Below are positions 6,772 through 17,650 of a DNA stretch of 64,000 bases, one piece after another. Source of the DNA: a virus; IMG/VR virus record IMGVR_UViG_3300042561_001378, positions 1-64,000 of that record. One strand, 5' to 3'. How positions within the stretch are numbered: position 1 is the stretch's first letter; each line of letters begins with the position of its first letter. The position numbers were made by a program, and so were the translations under genes. The notes beneath the pieces are model-generated. The model saw nothing but the letters and a program-made list of their open reading frames with translations. It was not told the DNA's origin and did no database searches.

Positions 6772-7331
6772 CACCCACCCCTGACCACGACAGTGGCGTA
6801 ATAGATCCCCGTCCCTACGGCATCGACTCGGACTCCTACAAAGTCAGCAGGCTCAATCACCGTCACCCCGAGAGTCACAGCATTACCATTCACTAACAGC
6901 GTCCCGGTGCCCGCCGTCGCACTGCCCCCCGTCTCTGTGCGGTTTGAGACGGTGAAGCTCACGACCACATACTGAGCTTCGGCCCGAGGGATGATGCCGT
7001 AAACATTGTTGACCACTGGATCCGGTATCCCGATCGCCCGTTCGGTGGTCTCCGCTGCAATATCAGGCAACCGCCCTTGTATCGGTGGCACAGACGCGAT
7101 AGTGATAATGCCGATGGGGTTACCGGGGATAAACGCAACCGCCGCATCCAGCCGAGGTTGAGAATCCCCAATCACCCGGCCCTGCGCTCGTCGGCCCTGG
7201 GGGTCTTCCACGTTGCCGACCTGGCCCTCTTGCCCCTTGACCCAGCCCTTCCAATACCAAACTGCACCCTCGGGCTTTAGCGGGGCGATACGTTGGGCGG
7301 CGGCGGTATTGTACTGGCTAGGGGAGGGCAT
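6771..7331 (-). CDS. Putative virion structural protein
   Basis: 186 residues. The C-terminal half is beta-rich (AQYVVVSFTVSNRTETGG, TGTLLVNGNAVTLGVTVIEPADF, GIYYATVVVRGG), as in small Ig-like or fibronectin-like virion domains. It lies two bases downstream of the gene ending at 7334 and overlaps the next, so it belongs to the tail-tip operon. No specific family recognised. Confidence 0.6.
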   Translation of the reverse strand: MPSPSQYNTAAAQRIAPLKPEGAVWYWKGWVKGQEGQVGNVEDPQGRRAQGRVIGDSQPRLDAAVAFIPGNPIGIITIASVPPIQGRLPDIAAETTERAIGIPDPVVNNVYGIIPRAEAQYVVVSFTVSNRTETGGSATAGTGTLLVNGNAVTLGVTVIEPADFVGVRVDAVGTGIYYATVVVRGG

Positions 7332-7333
7332 GG

Positions 7334-8113
7334 CTAGGCGGCAGGGTCATCGGCGGCATAGAGCGGATAGTTGAGCTGCCCGGTAGCGCTGGCAGCAACG
7401 ATGGTCTGGGTGCTATCAAACCTAAAGAACTGGGCCACGGTGCCTGTGGTGTTCCCCGGCGTGGCACTGCCCCCCCTGATGATGGCACAGCCGCTATAGG
7501 TGATGTTGGCCCCATTGGTATTGTCGAGCAGAATAGGCACCGTCAGGACGGCATAGTGCGATCGAGTAGCCAGGGCCGCGTCTGGCTCTACCAGGATAGA
7601 GGGGCTGGCCATGTTGATGGTGGGCCGGTTGCTGGTACTGCCTGCGGTGGTAGGGTAGGCCGCGATTTCGTAGCGCTCTAGGTTTGCCACGTTGAGGAAT
7701 AGGTTGTACTGGCTCCCGGTGATGATTGCGCCGGGGGTGACTTCGACGGCAGTATGGGTGCCACTACCCTGGGTGGTAAGGTCGATCGCACTACCGATCG
7801 CCCCCGCTGTGGTCAGGGTCGCTACGGTGATCTGAGTAGTGCTCGCCACTGAGGCCACATAGTAGGCGGTCTCTGCAACCAAGGGGGCCGGGAGTACCCC
7901 GGTGGTTTCAAACCGGAGACAGGTGCCCACGGCATAGTCACTGCTGGGCACCGTGACTACATTGGTGCTGGTGTTGACGTCCGTTGTGGCAAAGGTGCGG
8001 ATGGCCCCGGTTGCGGCCATGTTCATCAACATCAGGTGGAAGCTATCGCCATTGCTTTTGTAGAGCAGGTTGAGGTGACGGGTTAGCTCGGATAGGGGTG
8101 TGATTGAGGCCAT
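7334..8113 (-). CDS. Putative virion structural protein
   Basis: 259 residues. N-terminal helix SELTRHLNLLYKSNGDSFHLMLMNM, then a Thr/Ala/Val-rich beta region that contains a segment common in phage fibres (CLRFETTGVLPAPL...YYVASVASTTQITVA). Likely a tail-tip or fibre subunit, from composition and position. It starts with ATG at 8113. Confidence 0.6.
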   Translation of the reverse strand: MASITPLSELTRHLNLLYKSNGDSFHLMLMNMAATGAIRTFATTDVNTSTNVVTVPSSDYAVGTCLRFETTGVLPAPLVAETAYYVASVASTTQITVATLTTAGAIGSAIDLTTQGSGTHTAVEVTPGAIITGSQYNLFLNVANLERYEIAAYPTTAGSTSNRPTINMASPSILVEPDAALATRSHYAVLTVPILLDNTNGANITYSGCAIIRGGSATPGNTTGTVAQFFRFDSTQTIVAASATGQLNYPLYAADDPAA

Positions 8114-8153
8114 GGGTTACGCCCTCCTTATGATTTCTGCGGTGGCGATCGGG

Positions 8154-8399
8154 TTAAACTTTGCGTGGGTAAGCAAGTCCTGATGCAGGTCGAACCGATC
8201 CGCCAGAATCCACAGGACGGCCTGACGCCATGGTTTTGATAAACACAGCCGTTAACGGGTTGTTTAAGGCGGCTTGAATATCCCCAATGTCTGTAACCGT
8301 CTCAAAAAATACCTGCGGACGAGCATCCATCAACTGCGTTGAGAATGTCCCCGCTGGCGTAGAAATGTTGGGATTGCTTGCTGCTGAGATCCAAGTCAT
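8154..8399 (-). CDS. Small virion-operon protein, 81 aa
   Basis: MTWISAASNPNISTPAGTF... with FFETVTDIGDIQAALNNPLTAVFIKTM. It lies between two structural genes, and its ATG overlaps the upstream stop as TAATG. Probably a small tail component; family not recognised. Confidence 0.5.
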   Translation of the reverse strand: MTWISAASNPNISTPAGTFSTQLMDARPQVFFETVTDIGDIQAALNNPLTAVFIKTMASGRPVDSGGSVRPASGLAYPRKV

Positions 8400-9234
8400 T
8401 ATGTTGTCTCCACTACCCAGTCGTTTTGTGAAATACCAAAGAACTGCCTACTGTTGGCGGCATAGGAAGTACCAAACCCAAAAGCCGTTGCTGATGCCAT
8501 CCACAATTTTGGATGCGCTGGATAGACCAATCTACCACTAGCGTCTGTGCCTCCTGAATAAGTGCCAGCAGCAATAAAAGCTAGCTTACACAAATGGCCC
8601 GAAATTGGAGTAGCTTGAATACTTGTTATAGCCTGCAAAGATCCAAGTTGAACATTTTGCACAATTCCGTATCTTCCCCCTCCGTCATCGCCCTCAACGG
8701 CCCAGTTGCCGTTAGTATCCTTGAAGATGGCTATAACATCTCTATACGCGGCGTTGTTTGCCATGTTCCAGCCAAGAATAAAAAATTCCTGACCTGAATC
8801 AGCCGAAGATGCAATTATAAACTCGGCCTGACCCCCTGAAATATACCACCCAATAGTAATATCCGAAGAAACAACGCTAGCGATTGCGCCGTATCCATCA
8901 TTTGTTGTATTGTCCGTCCAGCCAGATATCGGGAAAAGTTCAGCCCTTGCTCCAGACGTAGTATTTCCAGAAGCAATGGTGCTTGCAAAATGCAGCATGA
9001 AACCGGGTTGTGTTCCGTCAGTAAAACGGATAACCCACCCTACCCTAGTTCCTATTGAGTCAAGCGGATCCCGTAGAACGGTCACTTGCTTAGATGCATT
9101 GACACCATTAGCGTTGACAGCAGCAACCCAGGTGTCTAGCTTACTATTGATCTGCAACGGAGCATTAGCAGCATTCGTTGACTTCCAGTCGTATGTCCCT
9201 GATGCGAAGTTTTGGTATTCTACTGATACAGGCA

Positions 9235-9235
<1 letters not shown>
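8399..9235 (-). CDS. Putative tail fibre / virion protein
   Basis: 278 residues, Ser/Ala/Gly/Thr-rich, with aromatic residues at regular spacing and motifs such as GTYDWKSTNAANAPLQINS and SGQEFFILGWNMANNA. Composition is that of a beta-solenoid or lectin-like fibre domain. Start overlaps the fibre gene upstream as TAATG. Confidence 0.6.
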
Positions 9236-10990
<1,755 letters not shown>

Positions 10991-10998
<8 letters not shown>

Positions 10999-11410
10999 CG
11001 CTTTCCAGTATCAATAAATCGCCGGACTCTATTAAGAAACTGCCTTCAGATTCTAAGTCTAAAACATCTACAAGTTGCTGTTCAAAAGATGGTATCCCGC
11101 CCATCAACATCCCCCCCAGCACCCTAGGCACAAATTGATAATGGGGCGGGGCCAGGGGCACCGCCGCTACCGTCACCAAAAACGAATCAGTGGAGGTTGC
11201 CGGGGTCGGACTAGCGCTATCCTGAACGCCCCAGACCAAGGCCGTAGCCGTCTGTAGCGTCGTCGGGGTGCCTGTGATTAACCCAGTGCTGGCGTTCAGG
11301 CTAAGCCCAGCCGGGAGCCCTGAGGCAATGCTGTAGATGTAGGGCGGTGTGCCCCCGCTGGCGATTAGCTGGATTGAGACAGGCAGGCCAGTGATGAGGG
11401 ATGAGGTCAT
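10991..11410 (-). CDS. Putative Ig-domain virion protein
   Basis: 139 residues. [19 protein letters not shown], then [20 protein letters not shown], matches the putative Ig (He_PIG) pattern of cadherin-like adhesion domains. The tail [29 protein letters not shown] suggests a second small beta motif. Overlaps both neighbours in the tail-tip operon. Confidence 0.7.
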
Positions 11411-13380
11411 ACCAAATCCCCCATCGGCCCAGCTTGCAGACCGCCGGTTGTGTTAATGGGCCGTTTGGGCACCGTCACCGCAGACCCTAGCCTGCCAGCC
11501 TCCCGCCCGGTGTAGCCGAAGACTATGCGCCGGGGGGCGAACTCTAGGTACTCGGCATCACGGATCAAGGCCCGATCGCCGACGTGCTCCATCCTGGCTG
11601 GGGTCAAAGATTCGCCCGACACTACGGCCCTCTCCACATCAAACGAGAGCTGCCCAGTCTGCTTCAGGGCCAGTATCATCCGGGCGATCGCTGTCGCGTG
11701 TTGCCCGTCGGTGCCCCAGGCCCGTTGTATTGTCACACTGCGGCGTTTGCCGAGGTTGCTGGTTACAGCCTCATCCCGGCTCCTCACGTCGAGGGCGATG
11801 GGTTCTTTGGCAGGGCGAATGCTGGGGGGCTTCGGCGCGGCGTCAATGGTTCTGGCAACGGGTTTTTGGTTAGGGTCACGGACTAGGCCAGTATCGTCAC
11901 TCTTGCCAGTAATGGCCATCTCTGCGATCGAGTAGCCTACAATCTGCTGATACCGCCCGTCGGGCTTATAGGTGTTGCGCTCTAGCTCACGGCTGAGCAA
12001 CCGCACCGCTGTCACACTGGTTTCGACTTGGCCTGGTTCATCCGTCAGAGATAAGCTGACCAACGTCCCGTAGGTATCCAGCACCCGTTCAATCGGTACG
12101 CCCCTGGTGTCGTAGACAAACCGCTCCCGAGTGCCCTGCCCGCCGACCAGTGTAGTATCTCCGTAGTACGTTGAGGTTTTGGAGAACCGGGTTTTTGGCA
12201 CCCCGTTGTCTATTTCAATCCCACGGGATACTGCCATCACATCATTATTCGTCAGAGGCAGTCCCAGGCCATTGAAGGTTCGGGAAATCGTACCCTGACA
12301 GACCGTTACAAAAGCCGTGTTATTGGCTTGAGTTGCCGGGAATAGCCAAAATTGTCGAGCCCTAATTCTGTAGTCTTGACTCCATGATGTGCTCCCATCC
12401 CTGGGCTCATCTTCAATCCGCTCACAGACTAGAATGTCTGCCCCCGTCCCCGGCGATGGCGCGGCGGCTAGGGCGGTGGTCATAGGGTAAGTCTGCATGT
12501 CCTCCTCGTCTCCGCCGTCCTCTGTTGGCCGAGCGATGGTCGTTGAGAACACGGTCGCCGTCACCGACTCTACTGCCTCGTCCAGGGGCTGCACAGAGGG
12601 CTCAATCTGGGCTAATTGCTCCAAGGCCCACCGGCATGCAAGGGTCGCTTCGTCGGGGAGTGTCGGGTACTTCTGCACCTTGATGATTTCGTTGGCTGGG
12701 TCGCAGTAGAGCAGGTAACCTCGGGCAGCGGCAATGCTGGCGGCGTTGATGTAGGGGTTGCTGCCACGCTTTTGAGCCGCGATGAACCCATCAGGGCGAA
12801 GACTGCCGCCGTAGAATGTCGCGGTCAAGTCGGTGCTCACCCCCGAGAAGTCAATGTCTGCATCAACCAGGTAGGCTACGTTGCTGGCATCTTTGGGGGC
12901 CGTGAGTTCTGATTTTATCTGGTCAGTCCAGACTGAAAAACTGACGCTAATTAAGGTGGAGGTTCGAGTATTGGTTCGGCTCCGGGTAGTGCTGATCCGT
13001 CGCGTCGGCTGGGCTGGGAAGTCCCGATTCACCATGCCCAACTTGCAGGTCACCTCGATCTCAGTCTGCGCTGCGGCCAGGGCCGAATCCCATTGACTCA
13101 CTACGGCCTTGGCTACCCGCCAATACCAGGTATTCCCATTGGCCTGCACCTCGATCTGATTGCCGGGGTTAAAGTCTGCGTTGGTGGTGGGGTCGAGGTC
13201 AACCGGGGTAAGGCCATCGATGGCCAGCGTAAAGCCACCCTGCCAGAGTTTACCAAGGGGGTTATCGCTGTCGATGAGGGTTGACTCGATGCGGCCCTGG
13301 GTTAGGTAGGCAGTGTAGTCTGTGCCGTCGATGAGGACGGTAACGTCAGCGGTGAGATCGACAAAGCCTTTCCATACCAT
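11407..13380 (-). CDS. Tail hub / baseplate-like protein
   Basis: 657 residues, first gene of the minus-strand tail-tip operon. The N-terminal part ([25 protein letters not shown], later [24 protein letters not shown]) has the beta-barrel character of tail hub proteins in the gp27 / late-control-D class. The C-terminal part carries a second domain with [25 protein letters not shown], seen in such hubs before the final barrel ([28 protein letters not shown]). The assignment rests on order and domain character and was not searched. Confidence 0.6.
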   Translation of the reverse strand: MVWKGFVDLTADVTVLIDGTDYTAYLTQGRIESTLIDSDNPLGKLWQGGFTLAIDGLTPVDLDPTTNADFNPGNQIEVQANGNTWYWRVAKAVVSQWDSALAAAQTEIEVTCKLGMVNRDFPAQPTRRISTTRSRTNTRTSTLISVSFSVWTDQIKSELTAPKDASNVAYLVDADIDFSGVSTDLTATFYGGSLRPDGFIAAQKRGSNPYINAASIAAARGYLLYCDPANEIIKVQKYPTLPDEATLACRWALEQLAQIEPSVQPLDEAVESVTATVFSTTIARPTEDGGDEEDMQTYPMTTALAAAPSPGTGADILVCERIEDEPRDGSTSWSQDYRIRARQFWLFPATQANNTAFVTVCQGTISRTFNGLGLPLTNNDVMAVSRGIEIDNGVPKTRFSKTSTYYGDTTLVGGQGTRERFVYDTRGVPIERVLDTYGTLVSLSLTDEPGQVETSVTAVRLLSRELERNTYKPDGRYQQIVGYSIAEMAITGKSDDTGLVRDPNQKPVARTIDAAPKPPSIRPAKEPIALDVRSRDEAVTSNLGKRRSVTIQRAWGTDGQHATAIARMILALKQTGQLSFDVERAVVSGESLTPARMEHVGDRALIRDAEYLEFAPRRIVFGYTGREAGRLGSAVTVPKRPINTTGGLQAGPMGDLV

Positions 13381-13462
13381 GGGCCTATTCTACCCTGGGT
13401 ATCCGGCTATGCAGCGGGCATAGCTCACGGTACTTTCATGGGCTGTAGTGCTAACTTCTTAG

Positions 13463-13600
13463 CGCCTGTGCAGGGTGTGCAGGCCATGCAGGCCTCCGTT
13501 CAAATTATTTGGCTGTGTGTGCGGCGGAATTTTTTAGGAAACACACAGCACTTTCACGCTAGAAAACAGGGGTGTTTGCCCTGCATGGCCTGCACAGTGC
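13463..13600. mobile_element. Dispersed nested-palindrome element, copy A
   Basis: About 135 bp with a perfect 16-bp terminal inverted repeat (TGTGCAGGCCATGCAG at 13476 and its complement at 13581) and an inner inverted repeat (CTGTGTGT/ACACACAG). Three further copies lie at 27408, 57977 and 61569. It has no coding capacity. Structure and dispersal resemble a miniature inverted-repeat element or a repeated structured RNA. Confidence 0.75.
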
Positions 13601-13607
13601 TAATAAG

Positions 13608-13648
13608 TTAGCGCCCCTGGTAGATGGCGAATCTACCAGGGGCGCTAA
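13608..13648. terminator. Perfect 18-bp hairpin
   Basis: TTAGCGCCCCTGGTAGAT pairs perfectly with its complement across a 5-nt loop. There is no clear T run on either side. It lies 12 bases beyond the terminal repeat of element copy A, at the boundary between the two tail blocks. Confidence 0.7.
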
Positions 13649-13665
13649 TCCATCATTGAATCCCC

Positions 13666-13724
13666 GGCCTAACCGCTGGGGCAACTACCGAGGAATCCTT
13701 GGTAGTTGCCCCAGCGGTTAGGCC
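13666..13724. repeat. Perfect 24-bp inverted repeat
   Basis: GGCCTAACCGCTGGGGCAAC (first 20 of 24 bases) pairs perfectly with 13701-13724. The 11-nt loop itself contains AGGA-A-TCCT, which extends pairing to almost 29 bp. It lies just downstream of the minus-strand gene ending at 13737. Far longer than needed for termination; a replication, packaging or recombination site is also conceivable. Confidence 0.8.
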
Positions 13725-13736
13725 AGCCTCTTACGG

Positions 13737-13934
13737 TCATGGCGTGGCTTCACTGATTACCTTTAATTGCTCTATGGGCCAGTGGGCTGTATGCGTGGCA
13801 GGCGGCGGCGGTTGCAGCCTAGACCATTGGCATTCGTAGGGGGTGCCCTCATTGTGAGTGCTGATCTCAATCACGGTGTAGGTGCGATCGCTTCCTTTCA
13901 GTTGCACGGTATCACCGGGGTTTATTCGTGGCAT
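13737..13934 (-). CDS. Small SH3-like protein, 65 aa
   Basis: MPRINPGDTVQLKGSDRTYTVIEIS begins like small beta-barrel (SH3-like) proteins, with GDTVQLKG followed by YTVIEI, then QWSRLQPPPPATHTAHWPIEQLKVI. It is isolated between the palindromes and the GIY-YIG gene. Function unknown. Confidence 0.55.
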   Translation of the reverse strand: MPRINPGDTVQLKGSDRTYTVIEISTHNEGTPYECQWSRLQPPPPATHTAHWPIEQLKVISEATP

Positions 13935-14020
13935 GACTCATGGGAGTATCATGGCGGTAGCCCATCGCGGCGTTGACGCGCCCATGGGCAGTACCCTAAC
14001 CGAGTAGGCACTAGATCATT

Positions 14021-15052
14021 ATGGGCATTTATTTTGTCTCAAATGGCGAGTTCGTCAAGATTGGCTACACCAGCCGCAGCGCAGAATCAAGGATAAGAGC
14101 GCTTCAGACCGGGAATCATACTCCATTGCAACTACTAGCGTTTAATGACCAATGGGGCAAAGACAAGGAAACTGAGCTTCATTCAAAGTTTGCTAAATTC
14201 CGGCAAGGTGGGGAATGGTTCGCCCTGGCCGATGAACTAAGATTTTTTATTGAATCTATCAATCCTAAAGCGTTTGGAAAGACCAGAGCTAAGAGCATGA
14301 GGGCTAATCAATTGGCTATGCCATCAACCCCAGAAGCTAACGACAACTCAACCGAAGCTTGCTTTAATTGGTACAGAAGATTGTGGGATGAGTGCAACTC
14401 AGCCAAATTATTTAGAATATTGCACTGTAATGAAAAGTTTCTTGATGATGCAAAAGAACAACAAAAATGGATTAATGATGCTATTGAATTAGGGTATGAC
14501 GAGATAAGATGGCGGATCCCAGGTGAATCTGACGTTTATCCTGAGATGTACTTAGAAACCAATGGGATAGCGTTTCTGTTAATAGACGCATTAGCCAGCA
14601 TCCACGGCATTAATATGTCAAAACATCGGTATGCTAGCAGCGCAGAACTCTATCCATTGTTTAGACGCTATTTTGAAGCGACATTTTACAATGATAGGAA
14701 TTGGAAAGCCTACTCAAAATATGTTAAAGAATGTAGAGGAGAGGAGTCTGTTAACCAACGCTCAGATACATTCTGGTGTTTTGTTGACTGCGTAGTAGCT
14801 TGGTCATGGCTTAATAATGATCAACCCATTGTTAATTTGCAAGGGTTTTCTGACAAGGTTAAATTCTTTTGTGCAATTATGCCTACTCCGTACAGGGTAA
14901 AGCACATTGTAGAAAAAGACGTTGGGTTCTATTGCCATAGGGATGACTCAATCGCAGGCTTTATGAAATTTTGTGACTTTTATGGCTTTGAGCCGATTTA
15001 CGACTCAGAAGAAAGAACTGTGTCTATCAAGCAACAAAAGGATGCAGCATGA
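14021..15052 (+). CDS. GIY-YIG / T5orf172-like nuclease-domain protein
   Basis: 343 residues. The first 70 match the T5orf172 branch of GIY-YIG domains: GIYFVSNGEFVKIGYTSRSAESRIRALQTGN, then LLAFNDQWGKDKETELHSKF and GGEWFAL. Tyr, Gly-Tyr-Thr, Arg, Glu and the closing Trp-Phe of the fold are present. The remaining 270 residues are not recognised, with many aromatic and charged residues. The gene is clearly more AT-rich than its neighbours and sits at a module boundary, pointing to recent acquisition, as for homing-type nuclease genes. The last 4 nt overlap the next gene. Confidence 0.7.
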   Translation: MGIYFVSNGEFVKIGYTSRSAESRIRALQTGNHTPLQLLAFNDQWGKDKETELHSKFAKFRQGGEWFALADELRFFIESINPKAFGKTRAKSMRANQLAMPSTPEANDNSTEACFNWYRRLWDECNSAKLFRILHCNEKFLDDAKEQQKWINDAIELGYDEIRWRIPGESDVYPEMYLETNGIAFLLIDALASIHGINMSKHRYASSAELYPLFRRYFEATFYNDRNWKAYSKYVKECRGEESVNQRSDTFWCFVDCVVAWSWLNNDQPIVNLQGFSDKVKFFCAIMPTPYRVKHIVEKDVGFYCHRDDSIAGFMKFCDFYGFEPIYDSEERTVSIKQQKDAA

Positions 15053-15279
15053 AACCTAGCCGATGGGCCTTGTATGCCGAAAGCTCAGACATATTCTGGA
15101 AAGCTTGCATCCGTGGGCAATCTGCCTACTACGAATGGCTCCTAACTCCCATCTGGAATATCCCACGGCGGCTATACCTGCGATCGGTGTGCCGCCGTTG
15201 TCAGGTCATTGCGGATAGAATATCGCCATCACATATCACTGACCCCATCGCCACTTCATGCCGCAGGGCCTATCGTTGA
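15049..15279 (+). CDS. Small hypothetical protein, 76 aa
   Basis: ATGA overlap with the GIY-YIG gene supports translational coupling. The product MKPSRWALYAESSDIFWKAC...CRRCQVIADRIS is basic and Cys-containing without a recognisable fold. Its 3' end overlaps a small membrane-protein frame on the minus strand; one of the two may be spurious. Confidence 0.4.
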   Translation: MKPSRWALYAESSDIFWKACIRGQSAYYEWLLTPIWNIPRRLYLRSVCRRCQVIADRISPSHITDPIATSCRRAYR

Positions 15280-15394
15280 TGCTACAGAACTCTATGGGCT
15301 GTAGCTTTGCCCCCTGCCACGCCTGCCAGCCCATCACCGACGCGATCGCCACCAATGCCGCTACCCCAACCACAGCCGCTACTTTGTAAAACAT
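15236..15394 (-). CDS. Possible small membrane protein, 52 aa
   Basis: A minus-strand frame: MFYKVAAVVGVAALVAIASV is a clear hydrophobic segment after a short basic start, followed by a Cys-containing polar tail (FCSINDRPCGMKW). It lies divergent to the structural gene at 15396 and overlaps the end of the plus-strand gene at 15279. TM character favours reality. Confidence 0.4.
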   Translation of the reverse strand: MFYKVAAVVGVAALVAIASVMGWQAWQGAKLQPIEFCSINDRPCGMKWRWGQ

Positions 15395-15395
15395 A

Positions 15396-16148
15396 ATGGA
15401 TATCTCTAAAATTACTGCCCAGGCTACCCGCTACCGGGCCAGCATCGGGGCTAACTACCGGGCGGTGCGGTACAACGGCACCCAACTTAACGTTAACCCA
15501 ACGATTGATCATATGGGGCTAGACGTAGCCTTCCTCGCCACCGATGCAGTTCGCAACTCGATTGAGAAGTGGAAGTGCTACTTGTCCAAAGAAATCTTAG
15601 CCGAGTCCAAGATCCCCGCTACTGCCCTGGCTGACTACGACTTTGGAGCCTGGGAGATTTTTGAGGATGGAGCCTGGCTCAAAGTATTCATCCAGGATGT
15701 ACCCAAGCAACAAACCGGGCGATGGGAGCTCACCTTTGCCCGTGGCCTGGTCGAGGTGACAATGACCGTAACCTACCGAGTGGGCTCTGGCACCTTTACG
15801 ACAGACCCTGCCACAGGCAACCCCATCGAGGCCAGCACCGCCGCTACCTATTACGCCGTGGTATCCCAGGGCAGGGGCAGGGCTGCCGCCGTGGAGGTCG
15901 CAGGGCTACCAGCGGGGCGGCTATTCCTCGAAGGCCATTTCAGCACCGCTACCGGGGAACCAGCGTTGATGCCCGCTAACCTACAAATCCAAAAGCCCTG
16001 GCCTGCTGTGCTAGCGGTCGGCAATGGCCTAGAGGTCGAGGGTACATTCTCCGCAGCCCTGTCCGGGGCCAGCCCCTGGAATGCTACCGAACTAGGGCGC
16101 GGTGGTAAGCTGCAAGGGAACTTTATTAGCGCTGGGAGTGGCCGGTAA
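15396..16148 (+). CDS. Putative neck or tail structural protein
   Basis: 250 residues, first gene of the plus-strand tail block. N-terminal half helical (ITAQATRYRASIGANYRAVRYNGTQ), C-terminal half beta-rich and Gly-rich (VSQGRGRAAAVEVAGLPAGRLFLEGHFS, LGRGGKLQGNFISAG). No specific family recognised. TAATG overlap with the next gene supports an operon. Confidence 0.6.
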   Translation: MDISKITAQATRYRASIGANYRAVRYNGTQLNVNPTIDHMGLDVAFLATDAVRNSIEKWKCYLSKEILAESKIPATALADYDFGAWEIFEDGAWLKVFIQDVPKQQTGRWELTFARGLVEVTMTVTYRVGSGTFTTDPATGNPIEASTAATYYAVVSQGRGRAAAVEVAGLPAGRLFLEGHFSTATGEPALMPANLQIQKPWPAVLAVGNGLEVEGTFSAALSGASPWNATELGRGGKLQGNFISAGSGR

Positions 16149-16432
16149 TGGATGCCGAAATAAATAAGTTAGTCGAAGCTGGCGACGTTGAAGCCATTGA
16201 AGCGATCGCCGAAACCCATTATGCAAACGAAGCGATCGCCGCTAAATTCCGCGAAGTAGAAATGCTAGAGCCTGAGTTTACCCCGGCTGAAATCTCGGTA
16301 AATTCTCAGGGGTGGAAGTATTTTGTCGGGCTTACCCCTGGCCAATGTGTCTCCGTCGAGGGGGCTACCTACCAGGGCATCCCGATCGTCATTGATAGGG
16401 CTCAGATTGAGCCTGTGGTGATTGTGCCTTAG
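16148..16432 (+). CDS. Small tail-operon protein, 94 aa
   Basis: MDAEINKLVEAGDVEAIEAIAETHYANEAIAAKF is acidic and helical; then EFTPAEISVNSQGWKYFVGLTPGQCVSVEGATY and a strand-rich end. Coupled to the upstream gene by TAATG. Its stop overlaps by 4 nt the stop of a minus-strand regulator-like gene. Function unknown. Confidence 0.55.
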   Translation: MDAEINKLVEAGDVEAIEAIAETHYANEAIAAKFREVEMLEPEFTPAEISVNSQGWKYFVGLTPGQCVSVEGATYQGIPIVIDRAQIEPVVIVP

Positions 16433-16854
16433 AGCGTCACCTGATCCCCCATTACCAGTAGATAGAGTTGCTGAAAACTGAGCCCCAATGCAGCCCGCCG
16501 CGCTTCGAACCGTCGGCGGGTTTCTGCTATGGTCAGCCCTGTCTTTTCAGCCAGGGGTGCAAAGGTACTCCCGTCAAATTCTTCGGCCCACAGGCAAAAC
16601 AACTGCGCCGGTGGAATCTGCCAATCATGGGCCAGGGCGATGAGGTCATCGACGGCCCATGCGACTAGCCCCGATTCTCGCTTTGAATATTGGTGCAGGG
16701 TCAGGGCTGTTTGGGCTCGGTACGCGGCATCGACTGTTGGGTAGCCGAGCGATCGCCGGACTTCCCTAAACGCTGCCACCATCCGCCGCCGATTATTTGC
16801 CAAATCTGCCTGCCAAAAGAGCGTAATCCCCGCCCCTATAGTAGCCCAGCCCAT
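16429..16854 (-). CDS. HTH (Xre-like) protein on the opposite strand of the tail block
   Basis: 141 residues. RAQTALTLHQYSKRESGLVAWAVDDLIALAHDWQIPPAQLFCLW has the helix-turn-helix and closing-helix spacing of Xre/Cro proteins (..L...tyskrEsG....a...L..LA....ip..qLF). The C-terminal part, ITIAETRRRFEARRAALGLSFQQLYLLVMG, is helical. It faces against the tail operon and its start lies 12 bp from the start of the plus-strand gene at 16866, so it might regulate that point. A fortuitous frame remains possible. Confidence 0.5.
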   Translation of the reverse strand: MGWATIGAGITLFWQADLANNRRRMVAAFREVRRSLGYPTVDAAYRAQTALTLHQYSKRESGLVAWAVDDLIALAHDWQIPPAQLFCLWAEEFDGSTFAPLAEKTGLTIAETRRRFEARRAALGLSFQQLYLLVMGDQVTL

Positions 16855-16865
16855 AGTCTAGGGGC

Positions 16866-17258
16866 ATGGCTACACTCCGATGGAATCCCCCTAAACTCAC
16901 CGCCGCCACTGCCGTCTATACCTGGGGAGTGCCCTATGCTGCGGCCCAGCATGAGGGGGCAACCCTACGCAATGGTGGCACTATCCCGCCCCGTCCCTGG
17001 ACTGAGTACCCGTTAGAGAATGGTCTGAAACTCGATGAGGATTTGGCCAACAACTATCGACGTTCTCAAAACCTAGGTACAGCGTTCAAGGCTACGGCCA
17101 CCACCTACAACCGGGCCATGCAGGAAGCGATCGCGGCTTCGGTGTGGAACTGGCCCAGGCGTACTGTGCGGCGGTCGGGGGAGGTCGCTGGGTCACCGCG
17201 CAACATCGTGGATACAGGCGACTTGCTCAATTCCCAAAAACTGAGTTTTGAGCGATGA
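16866..17258 (+). CDS. Putative tail-completion / HK97 gp10-like protein
   Basis: 130 residues. The end SVWNWPRRTVRRSGEVAGSPRNIVDTGDLLNSQ matches the W.WPR.T.R..GE...SPRDIVDTG.L..S pattern of head-tail joining proteins that I have seen in phages of this gene order. ATG at 16866. The last 4 nt overlap the next gene (ATGA). Confidence 0.6.
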   Translation: MATLRWNPPKLTAATAVYTWGVPYAAAQHEGATLRNGGTIPPRPWTEYPLENGLKLDEDLANNYRRSQNLGTAFKATATTYNRAMQEAIAASVWNWPRRTVRRSGEVAGSPRNIVDTGDLLNSQKLSFER

Positions 17259-17641
17259 CCAAGTTTGCCACCGTCTCAGACCTACGCGGTTCTTTGGCTA
17301 CCTTGCTCAATGCTGAGCTAGGCACCTTTGAGAATGGGATCAAGCGCATCTGGGTACGGCCCCCTGACCCACCAGCGGGGGCGGCTGAGGGGCTAGAGTG
17401 CATCATCCAGCGCATCCCCGCAGGTGCTGTCCGGGGTAGCAGTGGGGGGCAGCGAAAAGACCTCCGGCGCTGGGTGGTGACCCTCACCAACTACGCCGAG
17501 GATGGGGCCATGGCCACCGCCACTGACAAGATCAAAGCCACCTATACCCTAGCCACGGCCCCCCGCTATGTGCCCCCCACTGACAAAAACTACGAAAGCA
17601 TAAGCTTCCAAATTTTCGATCCCACCCTCATTAATCCTTAG
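17255..17641 (+). CDS. Putative tail terminator-like protein
   Basis: 128 residues, alpha/beta: KFATVSDLRGSLATLLNAEL, then GLECIIQRIPAG, RRWVVTLTNYAEDGAMATATDKI and SISFQIFDPTLINP. Order (gp10-like, this, tail tube) and length fit the tail terminator slot. The family match itself is not certain. Confidence 0.5.
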   Translation: MTKFATVSDLRGSLATLLNAELGTFENGIKRIWVRPPDPPAGAAEGLECIIQRIPAGAVRGSSGGQRKDLRRWVVTLTNYAEDGAMATATDKIKATYTLATAPRYVPPTDKNYESISFQIFDPTLINP

Positions 17642-17650
17642 GAGTCAACC

